64,000 nucleotides of DNA, taken from Bacteroidales bacterium (GTDB lineage: Bacteria; Bacteroidota; Bacteroidia; Bacteroidales; ML635J-15). Of the stretch, positions 1 to 8,943 are shown in pieces; within the stretch, counting starts at the first letter, position 1; the number at the start of each line of letters is the position of its first letter. Position numbers and translations under genes: made by a program. The DNA lies in NCBI GenBank assembly GCA_031275085.1, contig JAISPG010000063.1, positions 1-64,000 of the forward strand, in the 5' to 3' direction. Under the pieces are notes generated by a model, which was not told where the DNA came from, ran no database searches, and worked only from the letters and a program-made list of their open reading frames with translations.

Positions 1-28
1 TCATTGTTCTTTGTTTGAAATTAGTATT

Positions 29-36
29 CAAATATA
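29..36 (-). promoter_or_regulatory. Bacteroidota -7 promoter box for a gene left of the window
   Basis: On the minus strand the bases read TATATTTG, an exact TAnnTTTG box. A minus-strand ATG lies at positions 2-4, so a gene transcribed leftward probably starts at the very edge of the window. Only its start codon is visible and its product is unknown. The rest of positions 37-185 is AT-rich with no feature I can support. Confidence 0.35.
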
Positions 37-185
37 CGTAAAAATTAATATAAAATGTATATTAGTGTATTTTTTTTCTGGATATTTTAATATAAATGTT
101 TTTTATATGATTATTGTAATAATTATTTATTGCATAAAAAAATGTAAAATAGTTGATATTAATGTGATATGGATGTAAATATCAG

Positions 186-1295
186 TTATTTTACTCTTCT
201 TCCTTTCCATAAAGGGTGCCAGAATAATGATAATATACCTGTAATTACAATATAAAACGGATAAAAAATTTGTAGTAATGGAATAAACCATATCAGATTT
301 GATTTTCTATAAAAATTAAGAACAGGGATCATAAATAATGTATCCGTAAAAATTTTTATAAAGAATGCCGTAATAAATAAATATATATATATAAATTTAA
401 AAAATCCGGCTATCAGACTTACTAATAAGATAAACGACATAAGAAAAGTAAGCGCGGCGGTTATTATAGATACCGGAGTTTTGTATCCGCTTGTTTTTGA
501 TGCCCACCTTACGCGCTGAACAAATAATTCTTTTAAGTTCTCAGGAGCTTTTGTGTCAATTATACATTTTCTATTTTTTATAAAATCCACTTTATATTTT
601 CCTGAAACATAATGTAATAAAAAAACATCGTCTCCTGAAGAGTATTTATCATTGAAAAAAGCAGATGCTTCTGAAAAAATATTTTTTTCGATAGCATAAT
701 TTGCGCCGTTGCACATAAAAGCTAATCCCAGAAAAGTTCCTGCAGCACCACTTCCTGTCATGCTTAAAAATTCAAGTTGTACAAGTTTTGAGAATATTCC
801 CGGATTATTATAAAACCTTACCGGTCCGCAAAGCATTTTTATATCTTTTTCCAACATATAGGAGTAAGTCTCGCTAATCCATTCGGGAGGGATTATGCAA
901 TCGGCATCAGTAAAAAAAAGTATTTCTCCGTCGGAATGTTTTGCTCCGTATCTTAAAGCATGCTTCTTTCCCTGAAATTCATCCGGGAGATCATATAATT
1001 TTATTTTTTCGTTCTTTATCTGATTAATTACATGGGTAGAATTATCATTACTGTGATCGTTTATAAGAATAATTTCATAATCCTTGTAACTTTGATTTAA
1101 TAAGCTTTTTAATAGTTTATCAAGATTTTTTTCTTCATTTCGGAAGGCTACTATAACGCTTATTTTTTTAGTAATTGTTTTTTTTGAACTTATATTTTCT
1201 TTCCTTAAAAACCATGCAAAAGCAAACATGGATATCATGATCATATAGAGTAAGATTATTGTAGAGGATAATATTATAAAGATGTCTGCAATCAT
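186..1295 (-). CDS. Membrane-anchored family 2 glycosyltransferase
   Basis: This 369-residue protein is a GT-A fold family 2 glycosyltransferase, expected to move a sugar from a nucleotide-sugar donor to a lipid or polysaccharide acceptor at the inner membrane. An N-terminal membrane segment (about residues 3-30) precedes the GT2 domain, which opens with SVIVAFRNEE. The metal-binding DxD is FTDADC (D130, D132), a GDD follows at 221-223, and QRVRW at 260-264 matches the Q/RxxRW motif of processive or lipid-acceptor GT2 enzymes. Two or three further membrane segments fill the C-terminus (about 270-360). It has its own intergenic space on both sides. Donor and acceptor cannot be read from the sequence. 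Confidence 0.88.
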   Translation of the reverse strand: MIADIFIILSSTIILLYMIMISMFAFAWFLRKENISSKKTITKKISVIVAFRNEEKNLDKLLKSLLNQSYKDYEIILINDHSNDNSTHVINQIKNEKIKLYDLPDEFQGKKHALRYGAKHSDGEILFFTDADCIIPPEWISETYSYMLEKDIKMLCGPVRFYNNPGIFSKLVQLEFLSMTGSGAAGTFLGLAFMCNGANYAIEKNIFSEASAFFNDKYSSGDDVFLLHYVSGKYKVDFIKNRKCIIDTKAPENLKELFVQRVRWASKTSGYKTPVSIITAALTFLMSFILLVSLIAGFFKFIYIYLFITAFFIKIFTDTLFMIPVLNFYRKSNLIWFIPLLQIFYPFYIVITGILSLFWHPLWKGRRVK

Positions 1296-1335
1296 TTAAT
1301 TATATCTGTAATATTTTTATGTATGACAAAAATAT

Positions 1336-1380
1336 AAAATCTTCCTGTTTTATTATTCCAAAATAAAACAGGAAGATTTT
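1336..1380 (-). terminator. Strong intrinsic terminator after the DUF4468 gene
   Basis: A perfect 17-bp inverted repeat (1336-1352 with 1364-1380) around an 11-nt loop. On the minus strand it is followed by a U-rich run. It lies just downstream of the gene ending at 1405. Confidence 0.8.
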
Positions 1381-1404
1381 TGTTAACAAAAAAATATCAG
1401 AAAA

Positions 1405-2019
1405 CTATTCCAATTCGTCTTTTAGTGATTTTATTAAGCCGGTTACATTTTCGTGTACTTTTTCTAAAGTTTCTTTATTATCATCAATAATTTCTTCAAG
1501 TTCTTCAATTTTTTTCTTTTTAGCTTTTTTCGATAAATCAGGATTATTTTGAACTAAAGGAATTTCAGATTTAGCATCATCGTATTTTTTATTTATCTCA
1601 GATAGATCACATGTTGTATTATTCATTCCATAACCAACATATGTAGTTGTGATTGAAATGTTCCTTATAGTATAAGTATACTGATTATCCGAACATTTTA
1701 TTTTCATTACAAGGGACATGTTATTGTAGAATTGCCCTGCAAAAGGATTAAAACTGTATGATAGCTGCATACCTCCTTTTAGAGTAATGTAACCTTCTTC
1801 TTTATCTTCATCAACAACAACATCTTTGTAGTTTGAAGAAACAGCAATAACCCAGTCTTTTGTGATCTCAAACAGTTCTTTCTGGCTTTTATCAGACTGA
1901 ACAGTTTCTGAAAATTCAACTTTCCCTTTTTCGTTTAAAGGAAAAGTAAAATCTTGTGCATTTGAAATAGTAGCCAGTAGAATAATAAAAATTATTAAGG
2001 GTATAAGTTTTCTTTTCAT
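1405..2019 (-). CDS. Secreted DUF4468-like protein
   Basis: This 204-residue protein has a clear signal peptide (hydrophobic stretch at about residues 5-19, cleavage likely after SNA). Residues 40-130 look like the DUF4468 / TBP-like fold common in Bacteroidota exported proteins, with a W followed by a strand and the stretch EEGYITLKGG. The last 60 residues are very rich in Lys and Glu and are probably helical or coiled coil. The gene stands alone with a strong terminator. No biochemical role is known for the family. The family call is from pattern memory and is moderately secure. Confidence 0.72.
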   Translation of the reverse strand: MKRKLIPLIIFIILLATISNAQDFTFPLNEKGKVEFSETVQSDKSQKELFEITKDWVIAVSSNYKDVVVDEDKEEGYITLKGGMQLSYSFNPFAGQFYNNMSLVMKIKCSDNQYTYTIRNISITTTYVGYGMNNTTCDLSEINKKYDDAKSEIPLVQNNPDLSKKAKKKKIEELEEIIDDNKETLEKVHENVTGLIKSLKDELE

Positions 2020-2190
2020 ACTTTTTATTTTAGATAGTTAATAACAAAAAACGAATAATTAGTACAAATATAGTTCTTTTTTTAGAAATCAATATTTACT
2101 ATTTACTATTTCATTCATACCTTGTTGCATATAACATTATCAGTAATTTAATAATTTAAGTAATACATAATTCACATTATTTTGATATAA

Positions 2191-2239
2191 ATTAAAAAGA
2201 GCGACATTTATTAAAGAATTTAAAATGTCGCTTTTTAAT
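2191..2239 (-). terminator. Terminator of the ABC-GntR operon
   Basis: The arms at 2191-2209 and 2223-2239 pair over about 17 bp with a 2-nt bulge (AG) in the left arm. A/T-rich ends give a U-tract on the minus strand, about 75 nt after the regulator's stop codon. The remainder of 2020-2312 is AT-rich and holds nothing else I recognise. Confidence 0.65.
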
Positions 2240-2312
2240 TTGAGTTAGTCATGAAGGATTTAAAATTCGATAAACGAATAATAAAAGTTTAAATTTATAT
2301 TTTTATAAATAA

Positions 2313-2684
2313 TTATTTTTTATCATTTTTTAGATATTTTTTGAATTCCACCTCGATTTCCTGTATAGAAATTTCTAACATTTGCATTTTTTTAAATACT
2401 CTTGGTAATTCATTTTCGATAAATTCATCTTTAATTAATTCACGGATTTTTTCTTTTGCTCCGGTTGCAACAGAAAAACCTATGCCCCTGCGGTTATATA
2501 TGATTCCGTTTCGTTCTAATATTTCATATGATCTCATAACTGTATTCGGATTTACTGCTATAGTTGCGCTTAATTCCCTTACTGAAGAAATACGTTGGTC
2601 TACAGTCCATTCTTCATGAATGATCTTTTCACAAACATAATCTACTATCTGTAAATATATCGGTTTATCTGATTGAAATTCCAT
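2313..2684 (-). CDS. GntR-family (YtrA/YhcF type) transcription regulator
   Basis: This 123-residue protein is an N-terminal winged helix-turn-helix of the GntR family with only a short helical tail, which is the YtrA/YhcF subtype normally found with ABC transporters. Visible features are the opening PIYLQIVDYV, the recognition region SVRELSATIAVNPNTVMRSY and the wing segment GIGFSV. It is the third gene of the operon, 9 nt after the permease, whereas YtrA-type regulators usually come first. A dyad in the operon promoter (4323-4338) resembles the AGTG..CACT operators of this subtype, so autoregulation is likely. Effector unknown. Confidence 0.9.
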   Translation of the reverse strand: MEFQSDKPIYLQIVDYVCEKIIHEEWTVDQRISSVRELSATIAVNPNTVMRSYEILERNGIIYNRRGIGFSVATGAKEKIRELIKDEFIENELPRVFKKMQMLEISIQEIEVEFKKYLKNDKK

Positions 2685-2693
2685 AATTAGAAG

Positions 2694-3446
2694 TTAAACT
2701 TGTTGACGTGTGAATTTGTAATATGCCCAGCTGAGCATTCCTACCGGAAAAATAATTTCAAAATAAAATAGAACTGTTTTCCAAAATTGAGTTTGTTCCT
2801 GGCTTAAAATAAAATCCAAATTAAACCTATTGATACCGAAGTAAAAAAATATGGATATAGTAATTATAAAAGCTACTAATATGAGAGATAAGAATGTGTT
2901 ACGTGTTTTATTGTTCCTGAAGAAACAAACTCCCCATATAGCAATTGCCTGAATTGAAATAAATGACCAGAAAGGAGACTCAACGAATCCTGAAATAATA
3001 TTTCCGGAAGAGGTGTTTTGTGATGAAGTAAAGATGCATTTAAAGGCATTTTCAACTCCAAAACCGAATATCAGATTTGAAAATGAAGATAAAATAAATA
3101 GAATAAGTGATAATAATAATGGAAGTAATATCAGTGTAATAAAAAGCATTGAAAGGAATTTTTCAATATTTTTTGCAGGTAACATCGAATAATATACGCC
3201 ATTAACTTTATGGAATAAGTTTTTATAAATTACAAATGTAAGGATAAGGACAGAAAGTCCTATAAAAAATAAATTTGAAGAAAAAACATCAGGAGTATAT
3301 GAGCTTTGACTAATAAAACCTGCCAGAAATTCAAGAGTAACCAGAAATACAGGTACAACAAGAGAAGAAAGTATATTTTTTTTATTTGTTAATATTTCAC
3401 TTTTGACTACTTTAGCAAAACGTGATATGCTGAATGTATTATTCAT
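2694..3446 (-). CDS. ABC transporter membrane subunit
   Basis: This integral membrane protein of about 250 residues has roughly six hydrophobic segments and no enzymatic motif, fitting the permease partner of the ATPase gene upstream. The open frame extends to 3527, but that start would overlap the ATPase by 89 nt. I chose the ATG at 3446 (MNNTFSISRF), which overlaps the ATPase stop by 8 nt, a usual translationally coupled arrangement. Systems of this type with a YtrA regulator often respond to cell-envelope stress or export peptides or antibiotics. The substrate here is not known. Confidence 0.8.
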   Translation of the reverse strand: MNNTFSISRFAKVVKSEILTNKKNILSSLVVPVFLVTLEFLAGFISQSSYTPDVFSSNLFFIGLSVLILTFVIYKNLFHKVNGVYYSMLPAKNIEKFLSMLFITLILLPLLLSLILFILSSFSNLIFGFGVENAFKCIFTSSQNTSSGNIISGFVESPFWSFISIQAIAIWGVCFFRNNKTRNTFLSLILVAFIITISIFFYFGINRFNLDFILSQEQTQFWKTVLFYFEIIFPVGMLSWAYYKFTRQQV

Positions 3447-4302
3447 TGTCTGTCGAACTTTTGGGGTTAATAAATATTTCCTTATATAGTTTTTTGTTAC
3501 ATATTGCAGAATTGAAAAGCATTTCAATATTTACTTTGCTGTCTTCACCGGTAGTATTCCTTTCTACAAGATTATAACCGCCAAGCGCATCTTCCGCATA
3601 AAAAGTATGTTCGCTTTTATGCTGCCTGATGCCAAACCATAAATGTTTTGTAATATCTTCAATACTATTATTCAATAGTATCTGGTTTTGCTCCAATATT
3701 ACGATCGGATCTATCATATTTTCCAGATCGCGGACCTGGTGGGTAGAAATTATAAAACATTTATTCAGGTCAATATTACCGGCAATAAGTCGCCTGAATA
3801 CTGTTTTTGACGGAATATCCAATCCGTTTGTAGGTTCGTCGAGTAACAATAATGAAGTATTACAGGACAGGGCAAAAGCTATAATAGCTTTTTTCTGTTG
3901 CCCATACGACATTTTAGATAACTTTTTTGACTGATCAACTCCAAGTTCGTTCACATAATACCTGAATTGTTCATCATTGAATTTAGGATAAAATAATTTG
4001 TTGATTTTTGCATACTCTTCCAAAGTAATGGGAGGAGAATTAAAAACTTCCGGAAGATAATAAATTTCCTCCAAAAAGCCGGGTTCGCGTTTTCCGGGAG
4101 TATTTCCCATTACTTCTATATTTCCGTTTACCGGAAACAAAAGTCCGGAGATTAATCGTAACAGAGTAGTTTTTCCTACTCCGTTTTCTCCAAGTAATCC
4201 ATAAATATTACCAGCCTTAAATTCTATGTTCAGGGAATCAAATACATGATTTTTTTTCCCGTATCTAAAGCTAAGGTTATTAATTTTTATAAGATTTTGC
4301 AT
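3439..4302 (-). CDS. ABC transporter ATP-binding protein
   Basis: This 287-residue ATPase subunit is complete: Walker A GENGVGKT (38-45), signature MSYGQQKKA (131-139), Walker B LLLLDEPTNGLD (151-162) and the switch histidine in STH (188). The signature is SYGQ rather than SGGQ, as in many YtrB/BcrA-like subunits. The C-terminal 80 residues are family-specific. It is the first gene of an ATPase-permease-regulator operon driven by the promoter at 4340-4370. It should power transport by the membrane protein encoded next. Confidence 0.93.
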   Translation of the reverse strand: MQNLIKINNLSFRYGKKNHVFDSLNIEFKAGNIYGLLGENGVGKTTLLRLISGLLFPVNGNIEVMGNTPGKREPGFLEEIYYLPEVFNSPPITLEEYAKINKLFYPKFNDEQFRYYVNELGVDQSKKLSKMSYGQQKKAIIAFALSCNTSLLLLDEPTNGLDIPSKTVFRRLIAGNIDLNKCFIISTHQVRDLENMIDPIVILEQNQILLNNSIEDITKHLWFGIRQHKSEHTFYAEDALGGYNLVERNTTGEDSKVNIEMLFNSAICNKKLYKEIFINPKSSTDNE

Positions 4303-4322
4303 ATTATTTATTTTACTGTTCT

Positions 4323-4370
4323 AGTGATTTAATACACTGCAAATGTAATACTGTTTTTTTAATTTACAAA
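4323..4370 (-). promoter_or_regulatory. Promoter and probable GntR operator of the ABC operon
   Basis: Reading the minus strand, TTTG (4367-4370) and TACATTTG (4340-4347) are 19 nt apart, an ideal Bacteroidota promoter. Immediately downstream, over the expected transcription start, lies the dyad AGTGatTTAAtaCACT (4323-4338), symmetric except at two positions per half. This fits an autoregulatory YtrA-type operator. The rest of the 353-nt gap 4303-4655 is A/T runs without other recognisable features. Confidence 0.65.
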
Positions 4371-4655
4371 TTGTTTTTTTAATTTTTTTAAAATTTTTCT
4401 ACCGGCAAAATAATTTCAGTCATAACTTATTGTTAATCAATGGTTAATATTTTTGATGATTAATAAGAAATTATTGATAACTTATATAGAAATGTTCTCT
4501 GATCCGGAGGATAAAAATAAAATATTTTGTATAATTTAAATATACTTATAGTGGATAAACATTACGATAATATATGAATATTTTAAAATAATGTTAAACA
4601 AGTATTTTTTTTTATAAAATGCCTTTTTGTATAAAAAATATATTTAAAAATACAA

Positions 4656-6443
4656 TTAATCGAGTTTGAGTACAGCTAAAAATGCTGATTGAGGTACTTC
4701 AACATTTCCTACCTGACGCATACGTTTTTTACCTTTCTTTTGTTTTTCAAGAAGTTTACGTTTACGGGTAATATCCCCACCGTAACATTTTGCTGTAACG
4801 TCTTTTCTTAGTGCTTTTACTGTTTCACGGGCTATTATTTTGCTGCCGACTGCTGCCTGTATTGCAACATCAAACTGTTGACGTGGTATTAATTCCTTTA
4901 ATTTTTCACACATTCTGCGGCCAAGTCCCTGTGCATTATCAACATGAGTTAAAGTTGACAAAGCATCAACCATTTCACCGTTAAGTAGTATATCTAATCT
5001 TACAAGTTTGGATACAATATAACCTGATTGATGATAGTCAAATGAAGCATATCCTTTTGAGATACTTTTTAATTTATCGTAAAAATCAAAGACTATTTCA
5101 CCTAAAGGCAGGTCGAATCTTAATTCTACACGGTCGCTGCTTAAATATATCTGATCCAGGAATGTCCCTCTTTTGTCGATACAAAGCTTTATGATAGATC
5201 CTACATAATCAGCTTTTGTTATTACAGTACCTTTTATAAATGGTTCTTCCACATAGTCAAGATAATTAGGTTCCGGCATTCCCGAAGGATTATGTACTTC
5301 AATAACTTCGCCTTTAGTAGTATATGCAAGATATTGAACGTTTGGAACTGTTGTTATCACATCCATGTCGAATTCACGGTCGAGCCTTTCCTGTATTATT
5401 TCCATATGAAGAAGTCCGAGAAAGCCGCAACGAAAACCGAATCCCAAAGCTGCAGACGATTCTAGTGTAAATGTCAGAGATGCGTCATTTAATTGTAATT
5501 TTTCAAGTGAAGCACGTAATTCTTCGTAGTCATCAGCGTCTACCGGATATATACCTGCAAACAACATTGGTTTTACTTCCGAAAAACCTTCAATTGCCTT
5601 TGAACATGGTCTTTCGACATGTGTTATTGTATCGCCGACCTTTACTTCACTTGCGGTTTTTATTCCGGAGATAATATATCCTACATCGCCGGCATATAAA
5701 ACATCACGTTGTGAATACCCAAGTTTTAAAACACCTATTTCTTCAGCGTAATATTCTCTGTTGGTATTTACAAATTTTACAAAATCTTTTTTATGTATAG
5801 TTCCGTTAAAAATCCTGAAATAAGCAATGATACCACGGAAAGAATTGAATACAGAATCGAATATTAAGGCTTGCAAAGGTTCTTTAGGATCGCCTTCAGG
5901 TGAAGGTATCTTTGTTACTATAGATTCTAAAATTTCTTCAACTCCTTCTCCTGTTTTACCGCTTGCACGAAGAATATCTTCTCTTTTGCATCCGATAAGC
6001 TCTATTATCTGATCTTCTACTTCTTCAGGCATGGCAGCCGGTAGATCCATTTTATTCAAAACCGGGATTATTTCAAGGTCATGTTCTATTGCCTGATATA
6101 AAACCGAAATGGTCTGAGCCTGAACGCCCTGTGTAGAATCAACAATTAAAAGTGCTCCTTCGCATGCTGCAATTGATCTGCTGACTTCGTAAGAAAAATC
6201 AACGTGACCGGGAGTATCAATAAGATTTAGTATGTATTTTTCTCCTTTATAGTCATATTCCATTTGGATTGCATGACTTTTTATTGTAATACCTTTTTCC
6301 CGCTCAAGGTCCATATTGTCTAAAACCTGATTCTGGAACTCTCTTTCCGATACAGAGTTGGTGAGTTGTAATAAACGGTCGGCTAAAGTGCTTTTTCCGT
6401 GATCGATATGTGCTATTATACAAAAATTCCGTATATTCTTCAT
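4656..6443 (-). CDS. lepA: Elongation factor 4 (LepA)
   Basis: This 595-residue translational GTPase is the usual length for EF4, which acts on stalled or mis-translocated ribosomes and in 30S assembly. G1 is AHIDHGKST (11-19), G3 DTPGH (76-80) and G4 NKMD (130-133). The C-terminal LepA-specific domain with [19 protein letters not shown] is intact near the end. It is a single-gene unit with a TATCTTTG box at 6470-6477 on its strand. Nothing unusual was seen. Confidence 0.98.
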   Translation of the reverse strand: MKNIRNFCIIAHIDHGKSTLADRLLQLTNSVSEREFQNQVLDNMDLEREKGITIKSHAIQMEYDYKGEKYILNLIDTPGHVDFSYEVSRSIAACEGALLIVDSTQGVQAQTISVLYQAIEHDLEIIPVLNKMDLPAAMPEEVEDQIIELIGCKREDILRASGKTGEGVEEILESIVTKIPSPEGDPKEPLQALIFDSVFNSFRGIIAYFRIFNGTIHKKDFVKFVNTNREYYAEEIGVLKLGYSQRDVLYAGDVGYIISGIKTASEVKVGDTITHVERPCSKAIEGFSEVKPMLFAGIYPVDADDYEELRASLEKLQLNDASLTFTLESSAALGFGFRCGFLGLLHMEIIQERLDREFDMDVITTVPNVQYLAYTTKGEVIEVHNPSGMPEPNYLDYVEEPFIKGTVITKADYVGSIIKLCIDKRGTFLDQIYLSSDRVELRFDLPLGEIVFDFYDKLKSISKGYASFDYHQSGYIVSKLVRLDILLNGEMVDALSTLTHVDNAQGLGRRMCEKLKELIPRQQFDVAIQAAVGSKIIARETVKALRKDVTAKCYGGDITRKRKLLEKQKKGKKRMRQVGNVEVPQSAFLAVLKLD

Positions 6444-6469
6444 TAAAGATTTTATTTCAAAATTGGGTG

Positions 6470-6477
6470 CAAAGATA
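6470..6477 (-). promoter_or_regulatory. -7 promoter box of lepA
   Basis: Minus strand TATCTTTG, an exact TAnnTTTG match 26 nt before the lepA ATG. No TTG at the preferred distance upstream was found. Confidence 0.5.
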
Positions 6478-6520
6478 ATTTAAATATGTTGAAGTTGAAA
6501 GTGCAAAGTTTGTAAAATAA

Positions 6521-6697
6521 AAGTACCTAGTACCCAGTACTTAGTTTCTTTTATTTTTAGCTTCTATTTGCTTTGGCTTGGTTCGACTTGGTTCGGCTTG
6601 GTTCGACTTCGCTCACCAGCCGCCACTCACCAACCCACCGCTCAGTAACAGCAACTCACCTAATTCTTCATTTCTCATTCTTCATTTCTCATTTCTC
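6521..6697. repeat. Cluster of short tandem repeats between lepA and the deacetylase gene
   Basis: Three repeat types adjoin. 6521-6544 has GTAC-rich units (AGTACCTAGTACCCAGTACT). 6577-6606 has three copies of the 10-mer CTTGGTTCGA/G running into a GC-rich, C-rich tract to about 6660. 6663-6697 has two and a half copies of the 14-mer ATTCTTCATTTCTC. The last block supplies the stop codon and final codons of the deacetylase gene. The tract is clearly richer in G+C than its surroundings. Confidence 0.75.
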
Positions 6698-7715
6698 TTC
6701 TTATCACATTTTTATTAAAAAAAGATTTTAAAATATAATACATATATTCACCATATAAAATATCCTCTGCAGCAAAATTATCAACCTCCATGGGTATTCG
6801 TTGCAGGTTGTTCTTTACTTCATCTTTTTTTAAACCTGCGGTACCAAAAGTAAGATCAGCTATTGGATTTTCAGGGTTGAAAATTATCTCGAAAAAATCC
6901 TTTGGAACATTTATATCACTAAAAGGGAAGGAGAATAACCTATAATTCAGGTCAAATGATTTTATTACATTTTCTATACTATTTTTTGTCTGTACTATTT
7001 TTTCGGATTCGCTTATTTCTGAATATTGCGGATGGTCCAGACTATGAGCACCAAAATGAAAGCCTTTTTTTATCAGGTCATTTATTTGTTCAGTGGTTAA
7101 GTATGGTTTTTCAGCTTTTAAATAATCGTTGAAGTCAGTTCCTGTTATTGAGGCAAGTTCATCAAGTAAATGACTATTGTTGTAGTTTATAGATAAAAGA
7201 GAAGAATAAATATCTCCATTTTCGGGAAAATTATCCTCAAACCATTGGTCTATTTTTGTTTTTTCAGCAGGAGAAGACGAGTTGCTTTTTAAGGTTTCAA
7301 TTAAAATGCCGGCTTTGAAGCGGTAAAACATTTTTTTATTGTCAATAAAATCTGTATTTAAAAAGCAGACAGCAGGAATCCCTTTTCGCATTAAAATAGG
7401 GGCAATGATATCGTGAAACTCTCTTAATCCGTCGTCAAAAGAAAGAAGAAAGCATTTTTTTTTTATTTTATCTTTGTTTATCAAACTTTTGAGTTGGGTG
7501 AAATCAATTGCTTCATAATATTTAAGGAAAAAATCAAGATCTTTCTCAAAATCTTCAGTAGTTCTTATGTTATATAAATTACGAATGTGTACCGGGTTGT
7601 CATTTGAAACACAATGATAAAAGGGTAATATTATTTTTTGTCCTGAGATTTTCAGTAATGAATTATAAGGTAATAGTTTGATTTTTTGAGATAATTTATA
7701 AAATGTTTTATTCAT
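6675..7715 (-). CDS. Polysaccharide deacetylase (NodB-homology) family protein
   Basis: This 346-residue protein is of the carbohydrate esterase 4 / NodB-homology type. Motif 1 is SFDDG (D94, D95), and the metal-binding histidines fall in GAHSLDH (H224, H228). Such enzymes remove N- or O-acetyl groups from envelope polysaccharides using a divalent metal. No signal peptide is evident, so action on a lipid-linked or cytoplasmic saccharide is possible. The last residues (REMRNEE) are encoded by the 14-bp repeat at 6663-6697, so the natural C-terminus may have been replaced by repeat expansion. The acetylated substrate is unknown. Confidence 0.85.
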   Translation of the reverse strand: MNKTFYKLSQKIKLLPYNSLLKISGQKIILPFYHCVSNDNPVHIRNLYNIRTTEDFEKDLDFFLKYYEAIDFTQLKSLINKDKIKKKCFLLSFDDGLREFHDIIAPILMRKGIPAVCFLNTDFIDNKKMFYRFKAGILIETLKSNSSSPAEKTKIDQWFEDNFPENGDIYSSLLSINYNNSHLLDELASITGTDFNDYLKAEKPYLTTEQINDLIKKGFHFGAHSLDHPQYSEISESEKIVQTKNSIENVIKSFDLNYRLFSFPFSDINVPKDFFEIIFNPENPIADLTFGTAGLKKDEVKNNLQRIPMEVDNFAAEDILYGEYMYYILKSFFNKNVIRREMRNEE

Positions 7716-7826
7716 AATCGTTTATTACCATATAATTTAATCACAGATAACACAAAATTAAGTAAAAATTAAGAAAAGTAAGGAAATAAAACAAATATAT
7801 TGAAAAAAACGTTCTACCTTTGTAAA

Positions 7827-8198
7827 GTGAAAAGATTTAGGACATCAAATATTATATCCTTTTTATTTGTTCTGTTTTATTGCTGGACACTGCAATATAA
7901 TGTTTCCTTTGATGAAACCTTTTCCGGAAAGGAACAGCATAATGGGAAAAAATATTTTGTAGAATTACAGAATACGACAAATGCTCCTATATTCAATTAT
8001 AAGCTGAAGCTGAATAATATTACTTCGATAAAGATCATTGATAAAATACTGAATGTGATTTTTGACGGAGCGATCGCATTAAGAAATAATTTATCAAATA
8101 TACTGGAAGCAAAGATATTTAATTTCCTTGCAGATTCAGGAAAAAGTTATGTTTTTAAGGATTTCAGGATCTGCTTTCCTTTCCATTTTTTTTATTAA
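7827..8198 (+). CDS. Small putative secreted or membrane protein, unknown
   Basis: The open frame of about 124-132 codons has codon use like the surrounding genes, but no in-frame ATG at all. Possible starts are TTG at 7800 (MKKTFYLCKVKRF) or GTG at 7827 (VKRFRTSNIISF). A TACCTTTG box at 7815-7822 lies inside the longer version and would put transcription near 7829, so the true start is uncertain. Residues 8-25 are hydrophobic, followed by a polar domain ending in Phe-rich FPFHFFY. No family recognised. It may be a small exported protein or a decayed gene that lost its ATG. Confidence 0.45.
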   Translation: MKRFRTSNIISFLFVLFYCWTLQYNVSFDETFSGKEQHNGKKYFVELQNTTNAPIFNYKLKLNNITSIKIIDKILNVIFDGAIALRNNLSNILEAKIFNFLADSGKSYVFKDFRICFPFHFFY

Positions 8199-8330
8199 AT
8201 CATTTTACATAATTCAAAAATATGAGCATATATGCTCTTGATGAATATTTTAAAATAGTATTCACACAGGCTTTATATTTTTAAAGTTTTATAATTATAA
8301 TATTAAATATTAATTAAAAAGAAATGTAAA

Positions 8331-8792
8331 ATGGAAAATTCAAGTATAGTTTTAGGAATAGTAATAACAGTAATAATTTTAGTGCCTACATTTTACCTTG
8401 CAACGGCAGGAAGAAGAAAAATGAAAAAGAATCTTACGAGGTTTATTGACACATTGAAGGAACAAGCAATATATGTAAATGATTATGAACAGTTAGGACA
8501 ATATATTATTGGTGTAGATGGTAATGCCGGTATTTTGGTCTATAAGAACGGGGAAAATGAACCGGAAATTGTAGATCTTAAAAATTTATCAGTATGTAGT
8601 AATAATATTCCTAAAGAGCTCAAAAAGAATTTAAATAATAACTTATATCTGGAATTGTTGACTAAAGATGCCAAGAAATCGAAAATAGCATTGGAGTTTT
8701 ATGATTCAACGTTTGCTTTGGACCCAAGTAATGAAATAAAATTAATAGAAAACTGGACAGGAAAGGTTAATAGCTATATTTCAAGAGCCTGA
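8331..8792 (+). CDS. Hypothetical protein with N-terminal membrane anchor
   Basis: This 153-residue protein has one N-terminal transmembrane segment (about residues 6-26), followed by a basic stretch (GRRKMKKN) and a soluble domain of about 120 residues. The positive-inside rule predicts a cytoplasmic domain. No known motif was recognised. The domain has a strand pattern (YIIGVDGNAGILVY) that looks like a small alpha/beta or PH-like fold, but that is a guess. The gene is followed by the inverted repeat at 8872-8935. Confidence 0.75.
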   Translation: MENSSIVLGIVITVIILVPTFYLATAGRRKMKKNLTRFIDTLKEQAIYVNDYEQLGQYIIGVDGNAGILVYKNGENEPEIVDLKNLSVCSNNIPKELKKNLNNNLYLELLTKDAKKSKIALEFYDSTFALDPSNEIKLIENWTGKVNSYISRA

Positions 8793-8871
8793 TCAGATAA
8801 AATATGGATTGACCTGGGTTAGTCCGAATTAAGATAACATAAATAATTGGGCAACAACCTCATAAAATGAG

Positions 8872-8935
8872 GTAAAAATTCCGAAACCTGATTTATAGCT
8901 GGTATTTAAGCTATTGAAGGCTTCGGAATTTTTAC
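8872..8935. terminator. Bidirectional terminator between convergent genes
   Basis: Perfect 14-bp inverted repeat (8872-8885 with 8922-8935) enclosing a smaller AGCT-based stem. It is A-rich on the left arm and T-rich on the right, and sits between the plus gene ending at 8792 and the minus gene ending at 8944. Confidence 0.65.
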
Positions 8936-8943
8936 TTAAAATT

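Noticed and set aside
2341-2619. Plus-strand 92-codon frame opposite the GntR regulator
   Set aside because: Antisense shadow; the minus-strand product has a clear winged-helix domain.
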